DNA of 64,000 bases from Chlorokybus atmophyticus (taxonomy: Eukaryota > Streptophyta > Chlorokybophyceae > Chlorokybales > Chlorokybaceae). The notes under the pieces were generated by a model. The model was not told the DNA's origin. It did not search any database and saw only the letters and a program-made list of their open reading frames with translations. This document shows positions 33,760-51,110 of the stretch, one piece after another. How positions within the stretch are numbered: the first letter of the stretch is position 1; each line of letters starts with the position of its first letter. The stretch spans positions 557,202 to 621,201 of the forward strand of contig RHPI01002262.1 of assembly GCA_009103225.1 (NCBI GenBank), given 5' to 3'. A program made the position numbers and the translations under genes.

Positions 33760-36700
33760 ATGAAGTGGTGCGGGCTTTGCCGCAGCCGTTCAAAAAACAG
33801 CTCAGGCCAATCCAATGTTGGTGCCGCGAAGCCTAGACGCGACTCTCATCTGGAGGATATCACTGAGAAGGCAGGAAACCTGCATGCGTACGCCATTGGA
33901 GAAGCAAAGTAAGTGAGAGCATGATATGGGTTGGTAACAGTTGGTATGAGTTTGAGCAGTGAAGGATACAACAAATCTGACAACACAAGTTCACATTGTT
34001 GTGTTTGGCGTGTGTGTCATGTGTGGTGTTGTAAGTATGAGCATTGTGGTGATCAGTAGCTTACATGACAAGTCCACGTGTTATGTGTGTCATGTAGGGC
34101 AGGTCCAGTGAGTTGGTACTAGCTGGACAGTGACTACACCGACACAACACGTTCACTGAGTTGTTGTGTGGTCTGTGGCGTGTAGGGCGTCCAAGAATGG
34201 AGCGGTGCATTTTCCGACCGTTGCTGAAGGGTCGCAAGAGTATGACAGGACGCCGCGTGCGAGTATCGACACCCGAGTGCAGATTGTACAGGGCTCATCT
34301 CAGCCGATGCAGTCAACAGCAACACTGCAAAGCAGCACCCAACCACAACCACAAGCACAACCACAACCACAAATACCACAACAACAGATGGCATCAGTCA
34401 CAGTGAGCAATGAACAACATCCGTCGCAACAACAAACACAAGGGATGTTGCTCAATGGTACCCGACAACAAGTGGAAAGCATTGAAGCCCAACAGTCGGC
34501 AGCGGTTACAATACCAAACCCGGCGCCACTGAATGAGCCATCCGCCACGGTGGCTGCCATCACAGCTCCGATTGAAATGCCGGATGCTGCCACTGTTGAG
34601 GTATTTGTTGGTGCATGTGCTCACACGCATGCACACGTGCACGCGCACACATAAAACAAGCATGCACATGCAAGCACACGCATGGCCACGCACGCATTGT
34701 CTTGATCAAACGACAAATATGTTTGCACATGCATGCACACATGACAACAGTGCGTTGTGGAACATTAGTTCATGCGTCTCAGGGGAGTGTGAGTGAGCAA
34801 GCCAAAGTGGTTGTCGCCGAGCGCAGAAGTGGAAATGAAGGTCCTGTGCCAACGTTGGGACACATCACTGCGTCGTTCAAGGCTTCCCGCGCGGAGGATG
34901 GCTTCAACGTCGAGATTGAGCACATTGAGGCCAACATTCCAGGTTGGTACACTACCTCGTCTTGCCTCCACCACATTTGCGCGTTACAGTAGTGCCCAGG
35001 CGTCTGTGCATGCCAGCACTTTGCACGAGCATGTGTGCACACACCATGTACGTGTGCATGTGTGCGCGTGCGCAAAAACGTGCACGCGAGTGTGTCTGTG
35101 TGTGCGTGAGCACACGCTGATGTGCACAAGGCAGCGCGCCTGCGCATAAGCAGGCGCATATTACATACCAATGCTAGTTAACATCATGCTCTTGCTACTC
35201 GCTGCTTATCGCCATGCATGGCTACATAACGACCCGACACATATGCCCACACGCCCACACACACACGTAAACACGTCCACATACCCACACACACGTCAGG
35301 CGTGGACACCCCCAAGCCTCTCGACGCCCTGGAGTCTCTCTCCGACCTCCCCGACGACGCCGACTCCGATGAGGCTCGCCAACTCTTCCTCTCCGAGACG
35401 GCTCCCGAGCTCAAGTGTCCCCGCATGAACGTGGTGATCATGATCGTTGGCACGCGCGGGGACGTGCAGCCATTCGTGGCGTTGGGATTGAAGCTGAGAG
35501 AGATGTACGGGCATCGAGTGAGGTTGGCGAGTCATGCGATGTATAGGGAGTTTGTGGAAGGGAATGGACTGGAGTTCTATCCGCTTGGAGGGGACCCGCA
35601 GGTCCTATCGGAATGTGAGTGCGTTCGACAGTGAGTCGTGTTTAGAGGTTGGTGGGTTGCAGTGTTGGATGTTGAGTGGGGTGGGGGAACGTATATAGTG
35701 CATACGCACATGCATATGCACGCATACACGCACGCTCAAACATATGTATATATGCATCTCTGTGTATGCATGCGCATGTGTACGCACAGAGGGATGCACA
35801 CGCGCACATGAAAGCATGCGCATGCACGCACGCGCACGCACGCACGCACGCACGCACATGGTACAGTACGACTGGGCATTGTTAATAAACTGCATGCACA
35901 AGTCCATCAGCACCCACCCTTCACATCCGCATCACGTCGCGCACGCGTATGTCCCGCTCGCAGACATGGTGAAGAACGGCGGATTCATGCCTTCCTCCCG
36001 CGACGACCTCTCCCGCAACCGCCGCATGATCCGCGAGATCGTCTACTCAACCTGGGACGCCTGCGTGAAACCCGACCCCTCTTCCATCAATAGTATCCCC
36101 TTCCTTGCTGATGCCATCATCAGTAATCCCCCGACCTACGGCCACATCCACTGCGCGGAGAGGCTCTGCGTACCGCTGCACATGTACTTCACCATGCCGT
36201 GGAGCCCGACCAAGAGGTACCCGCACCCGCTGGCCAGGATGGGGTATAGCAGGGTGAACGACTATAGGAACAGGATATCGTACAGCGCCATTGATAGGTG
36301 AGGAGAGGGAGGTGTATGTGGGTGTGTGGGTATGTGTGGGGGTGGGGGTGCAGGTGCGTCTGTGTGTGTATGTGTGTGCTGGATGCGTGCGCATGTGTGT
36401 GCTTCTGTGCACGAGTGCGTGTATGTGCACAAATGCGTGTGTTTGAGTGCGCGTGCGTATGCGTATGTTGTTGTTGTTGTGAGCTGGTTGAATGGTTGAC
36501 TCGTGTGGTTGCAGGATGGAAGGGTTAGACGCGAGTTGTTCTTGGCTGTTGGGCTTACACGTCTCTTTCTATGTGCGCAGTGTTGTGTGGGCTGGCGTGA
36601 TGGACATCGTGAACGACTTCCGCGTGGACATTTTGAAGCTGGAGCCCATCCGCGTTGGCGCGGGCGGTTCGAGCTTTCTCCACAACAGCCGCGTGCCGTT

Positions 36701-39700
36701 CTGCTACACGTGGAGCCCATCACTGGCCCCAAAACCCATGTAAGCACAACGTGTTGGACAGAATGTTGAGTTTTGTTGGAAGACTTGTCTCTAATGTGTG
36801 TTGTTTGTGCAGGGATTGGGGCCCTCACATCGATGTTGTGGGCTTCTTCTTCCTGGACAGCCTTGCCAAGAACTATCAGCCGCCTGCGGACTTGGCAGCG
36901 TTTCTCAAAGCTGGGCCGCCTCCTATCTACATAGGCTTCGGAAGCCTTGTGAGTGTGTGTGTGGGTGTGTGCTGCAATCCACATGCTACTTATATAAGCA
37001 ACTTTACTCAACACTTGAACACAACGCTGCGTGAGCAGCAATATTGGGTGGTCATGCTGAGCAGCTTTCTTATATACCCAACATCGTCCCTGCTTCAACA
37101 CACACACATCCACTGCAATGTGTTGGAAAAACGATTGGCACATCATGTACACAACAACAGCCTTGTACTGCACATACAACGTGTACCCCGAACACAACAC
37201 AAACCCACCCTACTTGCAGGTTGTGAAGGATCCCGTTGGTCTCACGAAGAAGATCTACTCGGCCATCGCTCGCACCGGCGTCCGCGCGCTGGTGTCAAAG
37301 GGGTGGGGCGGGCTGGGGGGAGAAGCGCCGCCGGACAACGTGTTCATGCTGGGGAACGTGCCGCACGACTGGCTGTTCCCGCAGTGCTCGGCTGTGGTAA
37401 GAGTTGTGTGTATGTGTGGGTGTTGTTCGTGTGTGTATGTGTGTGCGTGGGTTTGCTATTGTGCCAAGATTGGTGCTTTGCTGTCTTTCAGCGTTGTTGA
37501 TGAGTGACCGATGTACTTGTTATGCACGGGTATCAGTGTCATATTGACACTTTGACGAGGAAGCATGCCACTACACTGCACGCGCACACATCCATGGGTG
37601 TGTATGTTGTGGTTGGTGGTGTTGACTGTACTGATGCCAGATACACCATGGAGGAGCCGGCACGACCGCAGCCGGCGCCAGAGCGGGCCGGCCCAGCACG
37701 ATCGTGTGGTTCTTTGGCGACCAGCCTTTCTGGTGCGCTCATGCACATGCGTGCATACGTGCGCGTGCGTGTGCGCATGTATGTATGCGTGAATCTGTGC
37801 ATGCAATATTCTATATGTGTGCGCGCGCGTGTGTACATGTGCGTACGTGCGTGTGTGCGTAGATGTCAATCATTCTCCGGTTCATGTGGGGCTCTGACTG
37901 GTTATGTGTGTGTTGTGTTGTCACAGGGGCCAAATGATTCACGACCAGGGTGCCGGCCCGCCTCCCATCCACATCGACGCCCTGGACGAGGACAACCTCG
38001 TCAATGCGATCTTGTACATGCAACGGCCGGAAGTCGCGGAGGCCGCGCGTTCGCTGCAGGCTCGGATGGCACAGTAAGAAGGCTGATTTAGTATTGATGT
38101 CACTGCAACACATGTGTATGTGTGCGCATGTGCGTGTGCGCGTGAGCGCACATACACATGTGTCTGCATGTTTGTATGTGTGCGTGTATGCGTAATGGCC
38201 TTCAACTGAATGTGTCACAGAGAAGATGGGTTGAAAGCCGGTGCAGAAGCGTTCAGGAACCACTTGCCCCTGAAGACGATGATCTGCGATCTGTGCTCAG
38301 AAAGGTGCTCGTAAATGAATGCTTGACAAGGGTGCCATTATGTATATACAGCATCGTTCAGCTTGGTTAAGGATGTTGTCAGCGAGTCTGCAGTGCGTGC
38401 ATGCGTATGAACAAAATGATGTAGTCTAGCTGAGTCCATGCTAGTATGCATGTCTGCAACATCTCGTGCGTGCGTGCGGGTGCGCACGCGCACGCACACG
38501 CACACGTACACACTCTCAATATGTGCGTGTGCCTGTATGCGTAGTGTGCACACACGCTACACACACCTTCCGTCGCCTATACTCGCGTATGACGTATATC
38601 TCACCTCTCCCCCCAGGCTTGCCCGCGTGTGGGTCCACGAGGAGGACCTCAAGCTCTGTTTCACGTGCGACCACATTGTGAACGAGACGGATTTCCGCAA
38701 TACCCACCCGGTCTACACCCGCAGCCACTTCCGCTACATCGCGTGGTCGGTCAACGCGGTCAACGACCCCACCGCCAACAGCGCCGCCACCGCCGTGTCA
38801 CAGGCGCTCACGAGCGCGGGAGGGGGACTCTTACACGAGACAGGTGAGAGAGGGAAAGGAGTGAACACGTGTGTATGTGGGTATGCAACATGCACACCCC
38901 GCAAGTGTAAGCACATTCGCGGTGGTGTCCATACCCACATGTTGCGTTTATACTCGCACGCATGAAACACGCACCCCACCCACAAGTGCAAACGCATCCG
39001 ACGTGTGCTATCACTTGTGCGCCACTTGTTGTTGGTTGCCTCCTGGCATTGGTGAGGCTCAATCATCAGCACGATTTTGGTACACAAGTGGCACACGTAG
39101 GGTGTGTTTGCACTCGCGCGTGTGCTTACAGTAGTGCTTCCACTGCAAGTTGCTCACAATCAATGAGTCGTGCGCTTTGCCCTAGATACATAACAACGGA
39201 AACAAGTACATACTCAGCAAAACCCCCAAGCGTGGCTCTGCTTCGCTTCCACACCCACACAGCGTATCTTGTCCACAACAACTCCCTACCACCACTCACA
39301 CACTCTCAACAAACACACTCTCCCTCTGCAGCCGCCGGCGTCACCGGCGTCGTGACCGAGCCCCTCCGCGGCTATGAGAAGTCGGGCGTCTCCGGCCTCG
39401 CGATCGGGGCCGGCAGGGGCATCGCGGGACTCGTGCACAGACCGTTGCGGGGAGGGGTGGTGCTGCTGGATCGGGTGGGGGCGGGGATCGCGGGGCTGGC
39501 GGGGAAGAACTCGGGGGGATCGGGAGGTGAGTGGGGGAGGGGTGGGTGGGAAGTGTGGGTGTGTCTGTCGGGATATGTGTGCACGCCCCGCGAACACACG
39601 CACTCACACACATGTCTGTGCGTGTGTGCGCTAGCAGGAGCTCGTTGCTGTGCGCATGTGCATGCCTGTGTGCGCGTGCGTGTATGCATGTGCGTGTATG

Positions 39701-41882
39701 GGCGCACTTGCATGCGTGCGCGTGCGAGTTTGCTTGTGCCAGCGTTTGTGTGTGTCCGAGTCGCAGTATTGTTTTTGTTTGAGTACCCACTTGGTGAAGT
39801 GAGGTGTTTGTGGATTTTGCACAGATCTAAGCAGCATTCCCGAGTCGGCTCGGTCGACTAGTGCGAGCTCAACGCTCAGCACACTCAACGAGACCGGCAC
39901 AATCCGCCACGTCGGCGACGGTGCGTTGACCGTATTGCACACATACGCATGCATGTTGGGTGTTGGTGGGTGTGAGTGCTTGTGGATCTTGGTGTATGTT
40001 GGTGTCATCTCTCTCTTGCATTTGCAGGTCTGGTGCAAGGTTCGCAGGCTTTAGGCGGCGAGTTTGTCGGTGGCTTAAAGGGCATATACAAAGCGCCCAA
40101 GCAGGGATATGAGCAGTACGGCGCGACGGGGGCAATCATGGGCACAGGTGATGATCGACACAACCTGATAATAACTTGTTGGGTTGCTGGAGGTCATTGC
40201 TGTTGTTTGTTGTCAAAGTACTGAGTATGCATAACATAGCTGCATGAAACACTGAGAGACCCTCGCCCATGTGTGCGTGCACGCACGTGCACAAGCATCA
40301 AACATGCACACGTGTGCGTGCGTGCATGCGCGCGCACATATATACACAAACATGCAGGCGCGTGCATGCTTGCATGCGTGCGTGCGTGCACACGCACACG
40401 CACACGCACACGCACACACACTTGAACACTATAGGCAAGGGCCTCGCGGGAGTGGTGCTGCGGCCGCTGGGAGGCCTCGCGTCCTTCCTGGCAAAGGTGG
40501 GCGAGGGCGTGCTGAACACCCCCGGCCATGTGTTGGAGCAAATACACCACTACCAGGATGAGGTCAGTCCCAGCTTGAACTGTCGGCTGCCTGACATGAA
40601 CAGATATCAAGTGTTGCACTCGACTCCCAAAGCGTGTATTTTCTGCTGTTGCGCGTGAATAGTGTTACACACTTGGGCACCAGTGTCTCAGTTCGTACAA
40701 CATAATCACATCGGTGTATTACACACTGATACAACAGAGTACATGAGAGTACATGAGAAACGTTTGCAATACTCCACATCAGGGTTGTACCACACCGTTG
40801 CAGTGTGTTGCATCAGCGTGTACACTGGTGTAGTGCGCATTAACATCACAAACTCTTACAACACACAAATTGATACACCCGCATGTTCTCTTTCTTGTTT
40901 GCCTTTTCTCTCATCCTCGTGATTTACTTCCACTGCAGGTGCTTCAGACGGACATGGCCAACGCGGCGCGGATAGCGGAGCTGACGGCCTCGACATCGGA
41001 GGACAAGTCCTCTTCTATCAACTCAGTCAGTGTCGATTTCAACAAAGCGCTCGGGCCTGAGGCAGCGCTGGCCAAGCGCGCCGAGGATCCCACTGTGAGA
41101 GATGTGGCCATCAACCACTTCAACAGGCTCAGGGCGGAGAGGGAGGCAGCTGCTGAGGTGAGGATGAGGGGGTTGGGTTGCATCTGTGTATATGTGTGTG
41201 TGTATGTGTGTGTGCGCGTGCCCGTGCATGGTGTTCAGAGTGAGCGCAAGTATGCACGCAAGCCCACCCACTCGTTGCGCACGCACATACGGGCACGCAC
41301 GTTTTTATTAAGCTGCTTGGTCATTGTGGCGACTGCTAGACGGAATAGTTACATAGCTTCTGTGTTGCAATAAGCAGCAGCATCGGGCTGGGGTCAGCAT
41401 GTGTTGAGTTCTGCGGTTTCTGGTTTTCAATTTCAAGAGGCCAGTAAAAGAAGAGAAAACATATTGCTTTCACAAACTGACAAGTGAGACAAGTGTGAGT
41501 GTTGGTAGCTTCCAACCCGCTCTTTTTCACTGGCTGTGTCTTTCTCTCGTTTAGATTAGACAGAGACACTTGGTCTTCGTGTCTTTCATAAGACACGAGG
41601 AACCAGTGTGTTTGTCTAATCTGTCGCACGCTCTCTCCCTCCCAGGCTCTGAGGCAGCACCGGGCCGACACCCGCATGAGCATCGCCAAGTTCACGAGCT
41701 ACATCCCAAAGGGACCCGCCATTAGCCTCTTCAACAGCAGCGGCAGCAACGGGTCACGTGTATCACAATCGATCAACAATGGCAACAATGGTAAAATTGG
41801 CGCGATGGAGAGCGTGGCTTCGCTTGCGGACTCGCATCAGAGCTTGTCCGGCACGCGGCTTGACCAGATGGCAACTACTTGA
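33760..41882 (+). CDS. UGT80: UDP-glucose:sterol glucosyltransferase (UGT80/ATG26 type) with long C-terminal extension
   Basis: Eighteen in-phase exons give 1129 residues: 33760-33908, 34186-34600, 34783-34942, 35300-35614, 35964-36297, 36581-36739, 36813-36948, 37220-37396, 37641-37732, 37927-38073, 38221-38304, 38617-38843, 39332-39526, 39825-39920, 40028-40147, 40435-40562, 40939-41157 and 41646-41882. Residues 1-240 are Gln/Pro-rich and disordered. The GT28-type N half starts with [17 protein letters not shown] (about 284-300) and [12 protein letters not shown]. The donor-binding half has [20 protein letters not shown] and [11 protein letters not shown] (about 617-627), then WFFGDQPFW. 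These proteins glucosylate sterols at membranes. After about residue 720 a long extension carries repeated [20 protein letters not shown] / [18 protein letters not shown] units, like the C-terminal region of VPS13/ATG2-type lipid-transfer proteins. The start is the first ATG after a CT-rich leader; the stop is TGA. No lesions. Confidence 0.92.
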
Positions 41883-43326
<1,444 letters not shown>

Positions 43327-43629
43327 CTCCCACATGGCACGTCTGAATGCACGCACAGACATGCGCGCGCATGGGCGCGCAAAAACGCACGCACGCAAAC
43401 ACGCACTTGTGTGTGCGCGCGTGCGTGCGTGCATGCGTGCGTGCTCATCTTCCCATGGATGTGCATGTGAGAGTGCACGTGTTCCTCAGACACACATGCG
43501 CATGAGGACGTCACACTGGTACACGCGCACATGGGCACAGACGCACACGAGTGCATGCACATCCATGCTGGCACAAACATGCAGGCATGCATACGTGCTG
43601 GCACATTCATGCACCTACTCATGACTTAC

Positions 43630-45343
43630 TATGGAGGCGTTGCGTATGTCGCCGCATTTGCCGAACGGCTTTATGTGCGGTGGTGCGCTTGAGGGCGGGA
43701 TCGGATACGCACGGGCAGACTCTGTAATCCACTCTGGCGTATCCTTCCCCAATACAACCTATGGGAAAGAGGATTGGAGGTTGATCACCTCTGTGCATAC
43801 AGCACACACGAACAAACACACATACACGCACTGTGTATATGTGTGTGTGTTTGTGACTGCATACACAGTGCGTGTATGTGTGTGTGTTTGTGACTGCATC
43901 GAGTGTGTCCTTGCCTTGTCAGGAGGTGCGTGCGCGGGTGGTTTGCGTTTGTAAGCCTTGCGATGGGGTTTTTTCATCGACGCGCGGGCTTCGCTTCGCC
44001 ACTCTTTTACTCGAGGCCTTCCGCCCCTTTCAAGCAGCACAACTCTGCTGGCATTCCTGCCAGACACGTACACATACACACATCAAGCGCTATATGCGCG
44101 AAGCGCTAGAGATGGGTGGGCGTGTTTGAGTGAATGTGGGTGAGACCTGTTGAAACCGAAGCGGTTTGGAGGTGAGAAGCACTCGCGGGCATGAGGGGGA
44201 AGCTGTGAGCACGTTATGTGGAGGGGTGTGAGTATGACGTGTGCATGCACGCGCATGTGTGCATGCGTATGTGCGCAAGTGTGTGTACACGCGAGAGCAC
44301 GCACGCGAGTGATTGCGTGTGTGCGAAGCCACACACTAGCCATGTTGGGTACACATGTGTGTGCACAACTTCCTTGTGCTTACGTGCATGCATGCGGATG
44401 TGGGGTGTGTGGGTGCACGTATGCATGTTGATGTGCATGCGCGAACGGGTGCACGCGTATGTATGAATGCATGCTACTCCCAGCACAGCAGCTTGCTTTG
44501 AAATAGTTACGTACCATGCTTGACACCACCCACGGGTTATGATGATCCCGCATCGATGTCTCCGCAGAAAATGTGACCTGAAAATCCATGGCGCATTGAC
44601 TCAACGTGCCCACTTTCCAACCCCAACACTCCAACAAGCTGCTTGTGTGCACCTCTCAGCTTCACACGCTCAACCACACACACGCACCTGAGACAGGCAG
44701 ATGTCTTTCGGTGGCGTCCGCAGCGCAAAGTCTTCGGAACAGCGCGCGACGTACGTCTCGTCGTACTGCGAACGTGCCCTGGCGCCGACATCGTCGCTCT
44801 CAAACATCACCTGCAGATGATGTGTTGATGTTGATGTGGGCGTGGGTGGTGCAGTTTGTTGCTGGTGTTAGTGTGGGTGTGGGTGTTGGTGCTAGTAGTT
44901 TCTGTGGCTGTGGCTGTGGCTGCTGCTGCTGCTACTGTTGTCATTGCTGTTGCTGTGGCTGATGTTGCTGTGTGACAGCTTCTCTGTCTGCGGCTACATT
45001 GCTGTTGTTGTTGCTGTCCTTGTCATCAGCGTGGTCATCTCTGCTGCTTTATTTTTCAGTTCAACTGACCCAAAAGGCTGAACCACTTGGTAGCTTGATG
45101 CATGCTTCCCGATCTAACCACTGACTGCAGCTTACGTATGCTTGGAAGCTTAGATCTTCTTTACCAAGTAGATCTAAAATTTCAAGCACAGTCTTGTAGA
45201 TTGTCAGCAAGTACGAAGTTAAACACTGCTTCTGCATACCAAAGCAGGCCAGGCCGGGCCAGGCCAGGCCAACTGACCTTGGAGTTGGTCCGCTCCCACT
45301 GGAACCGTCTGGGCCCAGGCTTCGCTTCCACCGCAGGCGCCAT
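43630..45343 (-). CDS. unrecognised protein with Tyr/Pro motifs (partial)
   Basis: Minus exons 45278-45343, 44688-44810, 44515-44577 and 43630-43758, all multiples of three with AG/GT borders. They read MAPAVEAKPGPRRFQWERTN, then SDDVGARARSQYDETYVARC and LRTPPKDICLSQ, then VTFSAETSMRDHHNPWVVSS, then VVLGKDTPEWITESARAY and PPHIKPFGKCGDIRNAS. The gene continues leftwards beyond a GTAAGT donor at 43629 into sequence I cannot resolve, near the poly(C) gap. I cannot name the family. The short, evenly phased exons and Tyr/Pro-spaced motifs recall microtubule-associated proteins of motile cilia, but this is a guess. An additional basic exon-like stretch at about 43910-44050 is not needed to keep the frame. 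Confidence 0.55.
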
Positions 45344-46110
45344 CGGCCCGCACTCCTTCCTCGCCTAGCCTGGTGTGGCGGCGGCAGCAGCCTGACCTGG
45401 CCTGGCCTCCGCCCAGCTCCGCCCAGCCCTGGTCCGTCCTGGCCTGGTCAGTGCATGCAATTCATACCATTCGCAATGCTTCTGCTGCACGTTTTGTTCT
45501 GTGATTTCTTCTGCGGCTTTTGGGGTAGTCAAATTAGCGGGTCAATGTTTTGTGTCAGACAGTCTCACGCAAGACCGTCACGCGGGTGACGGCTCCCACG
45601 AGGCGTAACGCGCAGGTAAGTGCCGGTTCGAGATACAGTGTACCGGGTACATCCGTTACAGTTCACAATAACCGCGTTGGTGGGCGGTTCCAAACAACAG
45701 CTAGCGGTAGACATGGCAACACAATCAAGCGGTAGAGCACCAATGACGTGCAACTTTCTGCCGTCTGACCGGCAGCTTCCTGATAGCAGCCGGTGCCGTC
45801 TCTTGGTAATGGAGCGGAGGCAGATTAGCTCATGTCCGGAGTGTAAACGGCAGTATATTAACGGCAGCAAATGAACGACTCGAGCAAACAGTACCGGTAG
45901 ACGTATGCGACGTCGTCGGTCAAGTCGCTTGAATTCATGACGAGGCCGATTCGCGTTGCGCAATTTCGACCCCCTAATGATCAATACGAATAACCTCATT
46001 ATACCAATACCATCTGTACTGTAAAAGTTACGCAACAGCCGTCGTTTCCGTATCACAAAAGTACCTCTCAGACTGTGCAATGAGAAAATGACAGTTAGCT
46101 GTGGCCCTCA
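45344..46110. other. intergenic; GGCCAGGCC-type GC-rich repeats
   Basis: Reiterated GGCCTGG/CCAGGCC words surround the first exon of the minus gene (45245-45275 and 45390-45450), resembling a similar patch at 9085-9145. No exon is seen between 45450 and 46110. Confidence 0.5.
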
Positions 46111-46120
46111 GTTAGGGTTT
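46111..46120. promoter_or_regulatory. telo-box upstream of the CDPK gene
   Basis: GTTAGGGTTT lies about 215 bp before the CDPK start codon. Confidence 0.45.
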
Positions 46121-46333
46121 CTGACTGCATTGGGCACCTTACCTTGGTGGTGGTGTAGGTGGAGGGGGCGGTCGAGGCGGCGGCGGCGGCAGGCGAGGTG
46201 TTGCCGTCGTCGTTGAGGTCGTCGTTGTGGTGTCGACGGCTGGGCGGTGGGCGCCCGGTGCCGTCGGATCTCTTACCCGGCATGGCCGGGAGAGTGACTT
46301 GAAGTTGGAGGGTGGGGCAAGGGGAGGTTGGTT

Positions 46334-49860
<3,527 letters not shown>

Positions 49861-51110
49861 GCAGTAGGATGAGGGTGGCAAGATAGTATGAGCAGTGTTT
49901 AATTGTATCAATGTTGAGTGATCCGTGTAGTCGAACGGTCGCATGACTCGCTGTGCTTATGGGGGCACCATTGACACCATTTGTGACTGTAATGTTGTTG
50001 GCATGCCATTACGCAAGCTGCAACAATAATTGTGGTTAATTGTTGCTCCGCGCAGTTGGAAACTGATGTCATAAGTCTAGTTGATGCTTACACAACTTGT
50101 ACAGTACATCTAGGTCCGTGTTGTGTTCGCAGTTGTTGTGGTGTGGCCTTGGCGGCACTAGTGTAGTTTGCCATGCTGTGCGTGGGTGTGGTGTGTGCCT
50201 TAGAGGTTTTGGATTAGGCATGGACACGAACTGATTGCCGTTTGTTTTTGTTTACAATATTAGTGTTTGAGGCGTTGTGGTGGTTATAGCGGTGTTTTCT
50301 CTCTCATTACTACAGCAGTATTTCTACTGATATCATTTGTTGCTAAGGCTAAGCCGCCCAGCGTGCTGATTGTGTGCTGGTGTTGTTGCTGTTGCCCAAG
50401 CTGGATCAACCATTTCTACACGTCCATGGCGCTTGCAACTGTGCGTAGTGCAGCCTGCTTGAAGTGCGCCCCAATGTTGTGCACCCTGTTGACTTTGTGC
50501 ATACGGCTGCATGCTTGTGCTGTCTTGGATTACCTTAACTCAGTCGCCTTGGCTGTGAACGAGTCTGCCCTCACTCTCATGCCTTGCATATCAGAGTAAT
50601 CAATGGCAGATATAAAGGAATGCAACCTACACCATGGCGCCTGCAGTGCGAGATCAAAGCAACCTGAGGAGATAGCAGCAATCACAGTTGATTCACCAGG
50701 CTGTGAACTTGCCTACCGATATGCTTTCATATATCAAATGTCATCGACGTGAACAGTGCTTGCTGTGCTTTGGTTAACACCCGCATGAACAGCGACGCAG
50801 CTGGCATGCCTCTGCCTTTGCCTGGGCTTAGAGCCCCCGTGTTTGGAGTCAGTGAGCGTTGCTAATGCCGCTGGGAATATTTGTGTTTGTGTGTCTATCT
50901 GTATCTGTACCTATGCCTGCACTCATCAGCGCGCCACTGTTATGCAACAACGCAAATGCAGCAGCAGATGCAAACTTTTGCTGTTTAAGTACGGGTGTGC
51001 CTGCAACAGTTTTAGCCAAACTCTCGTTTTGTTTCTGTGCTATAGCCAATGTCTACAAGAACTGTCATAGACCCATCCAAAACCGATACTGACAAAACCA
51101 GAGTAAGCTG
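49861..51110. other. convergent intergenic region, no gene recognised
   Basis: Lies between the stop of the CDPK gene (plus) and the stop of the CobW gene (minus). Hydrophobic open frames near 50267-50599 have no splice or family support. Confidence 0.5.
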
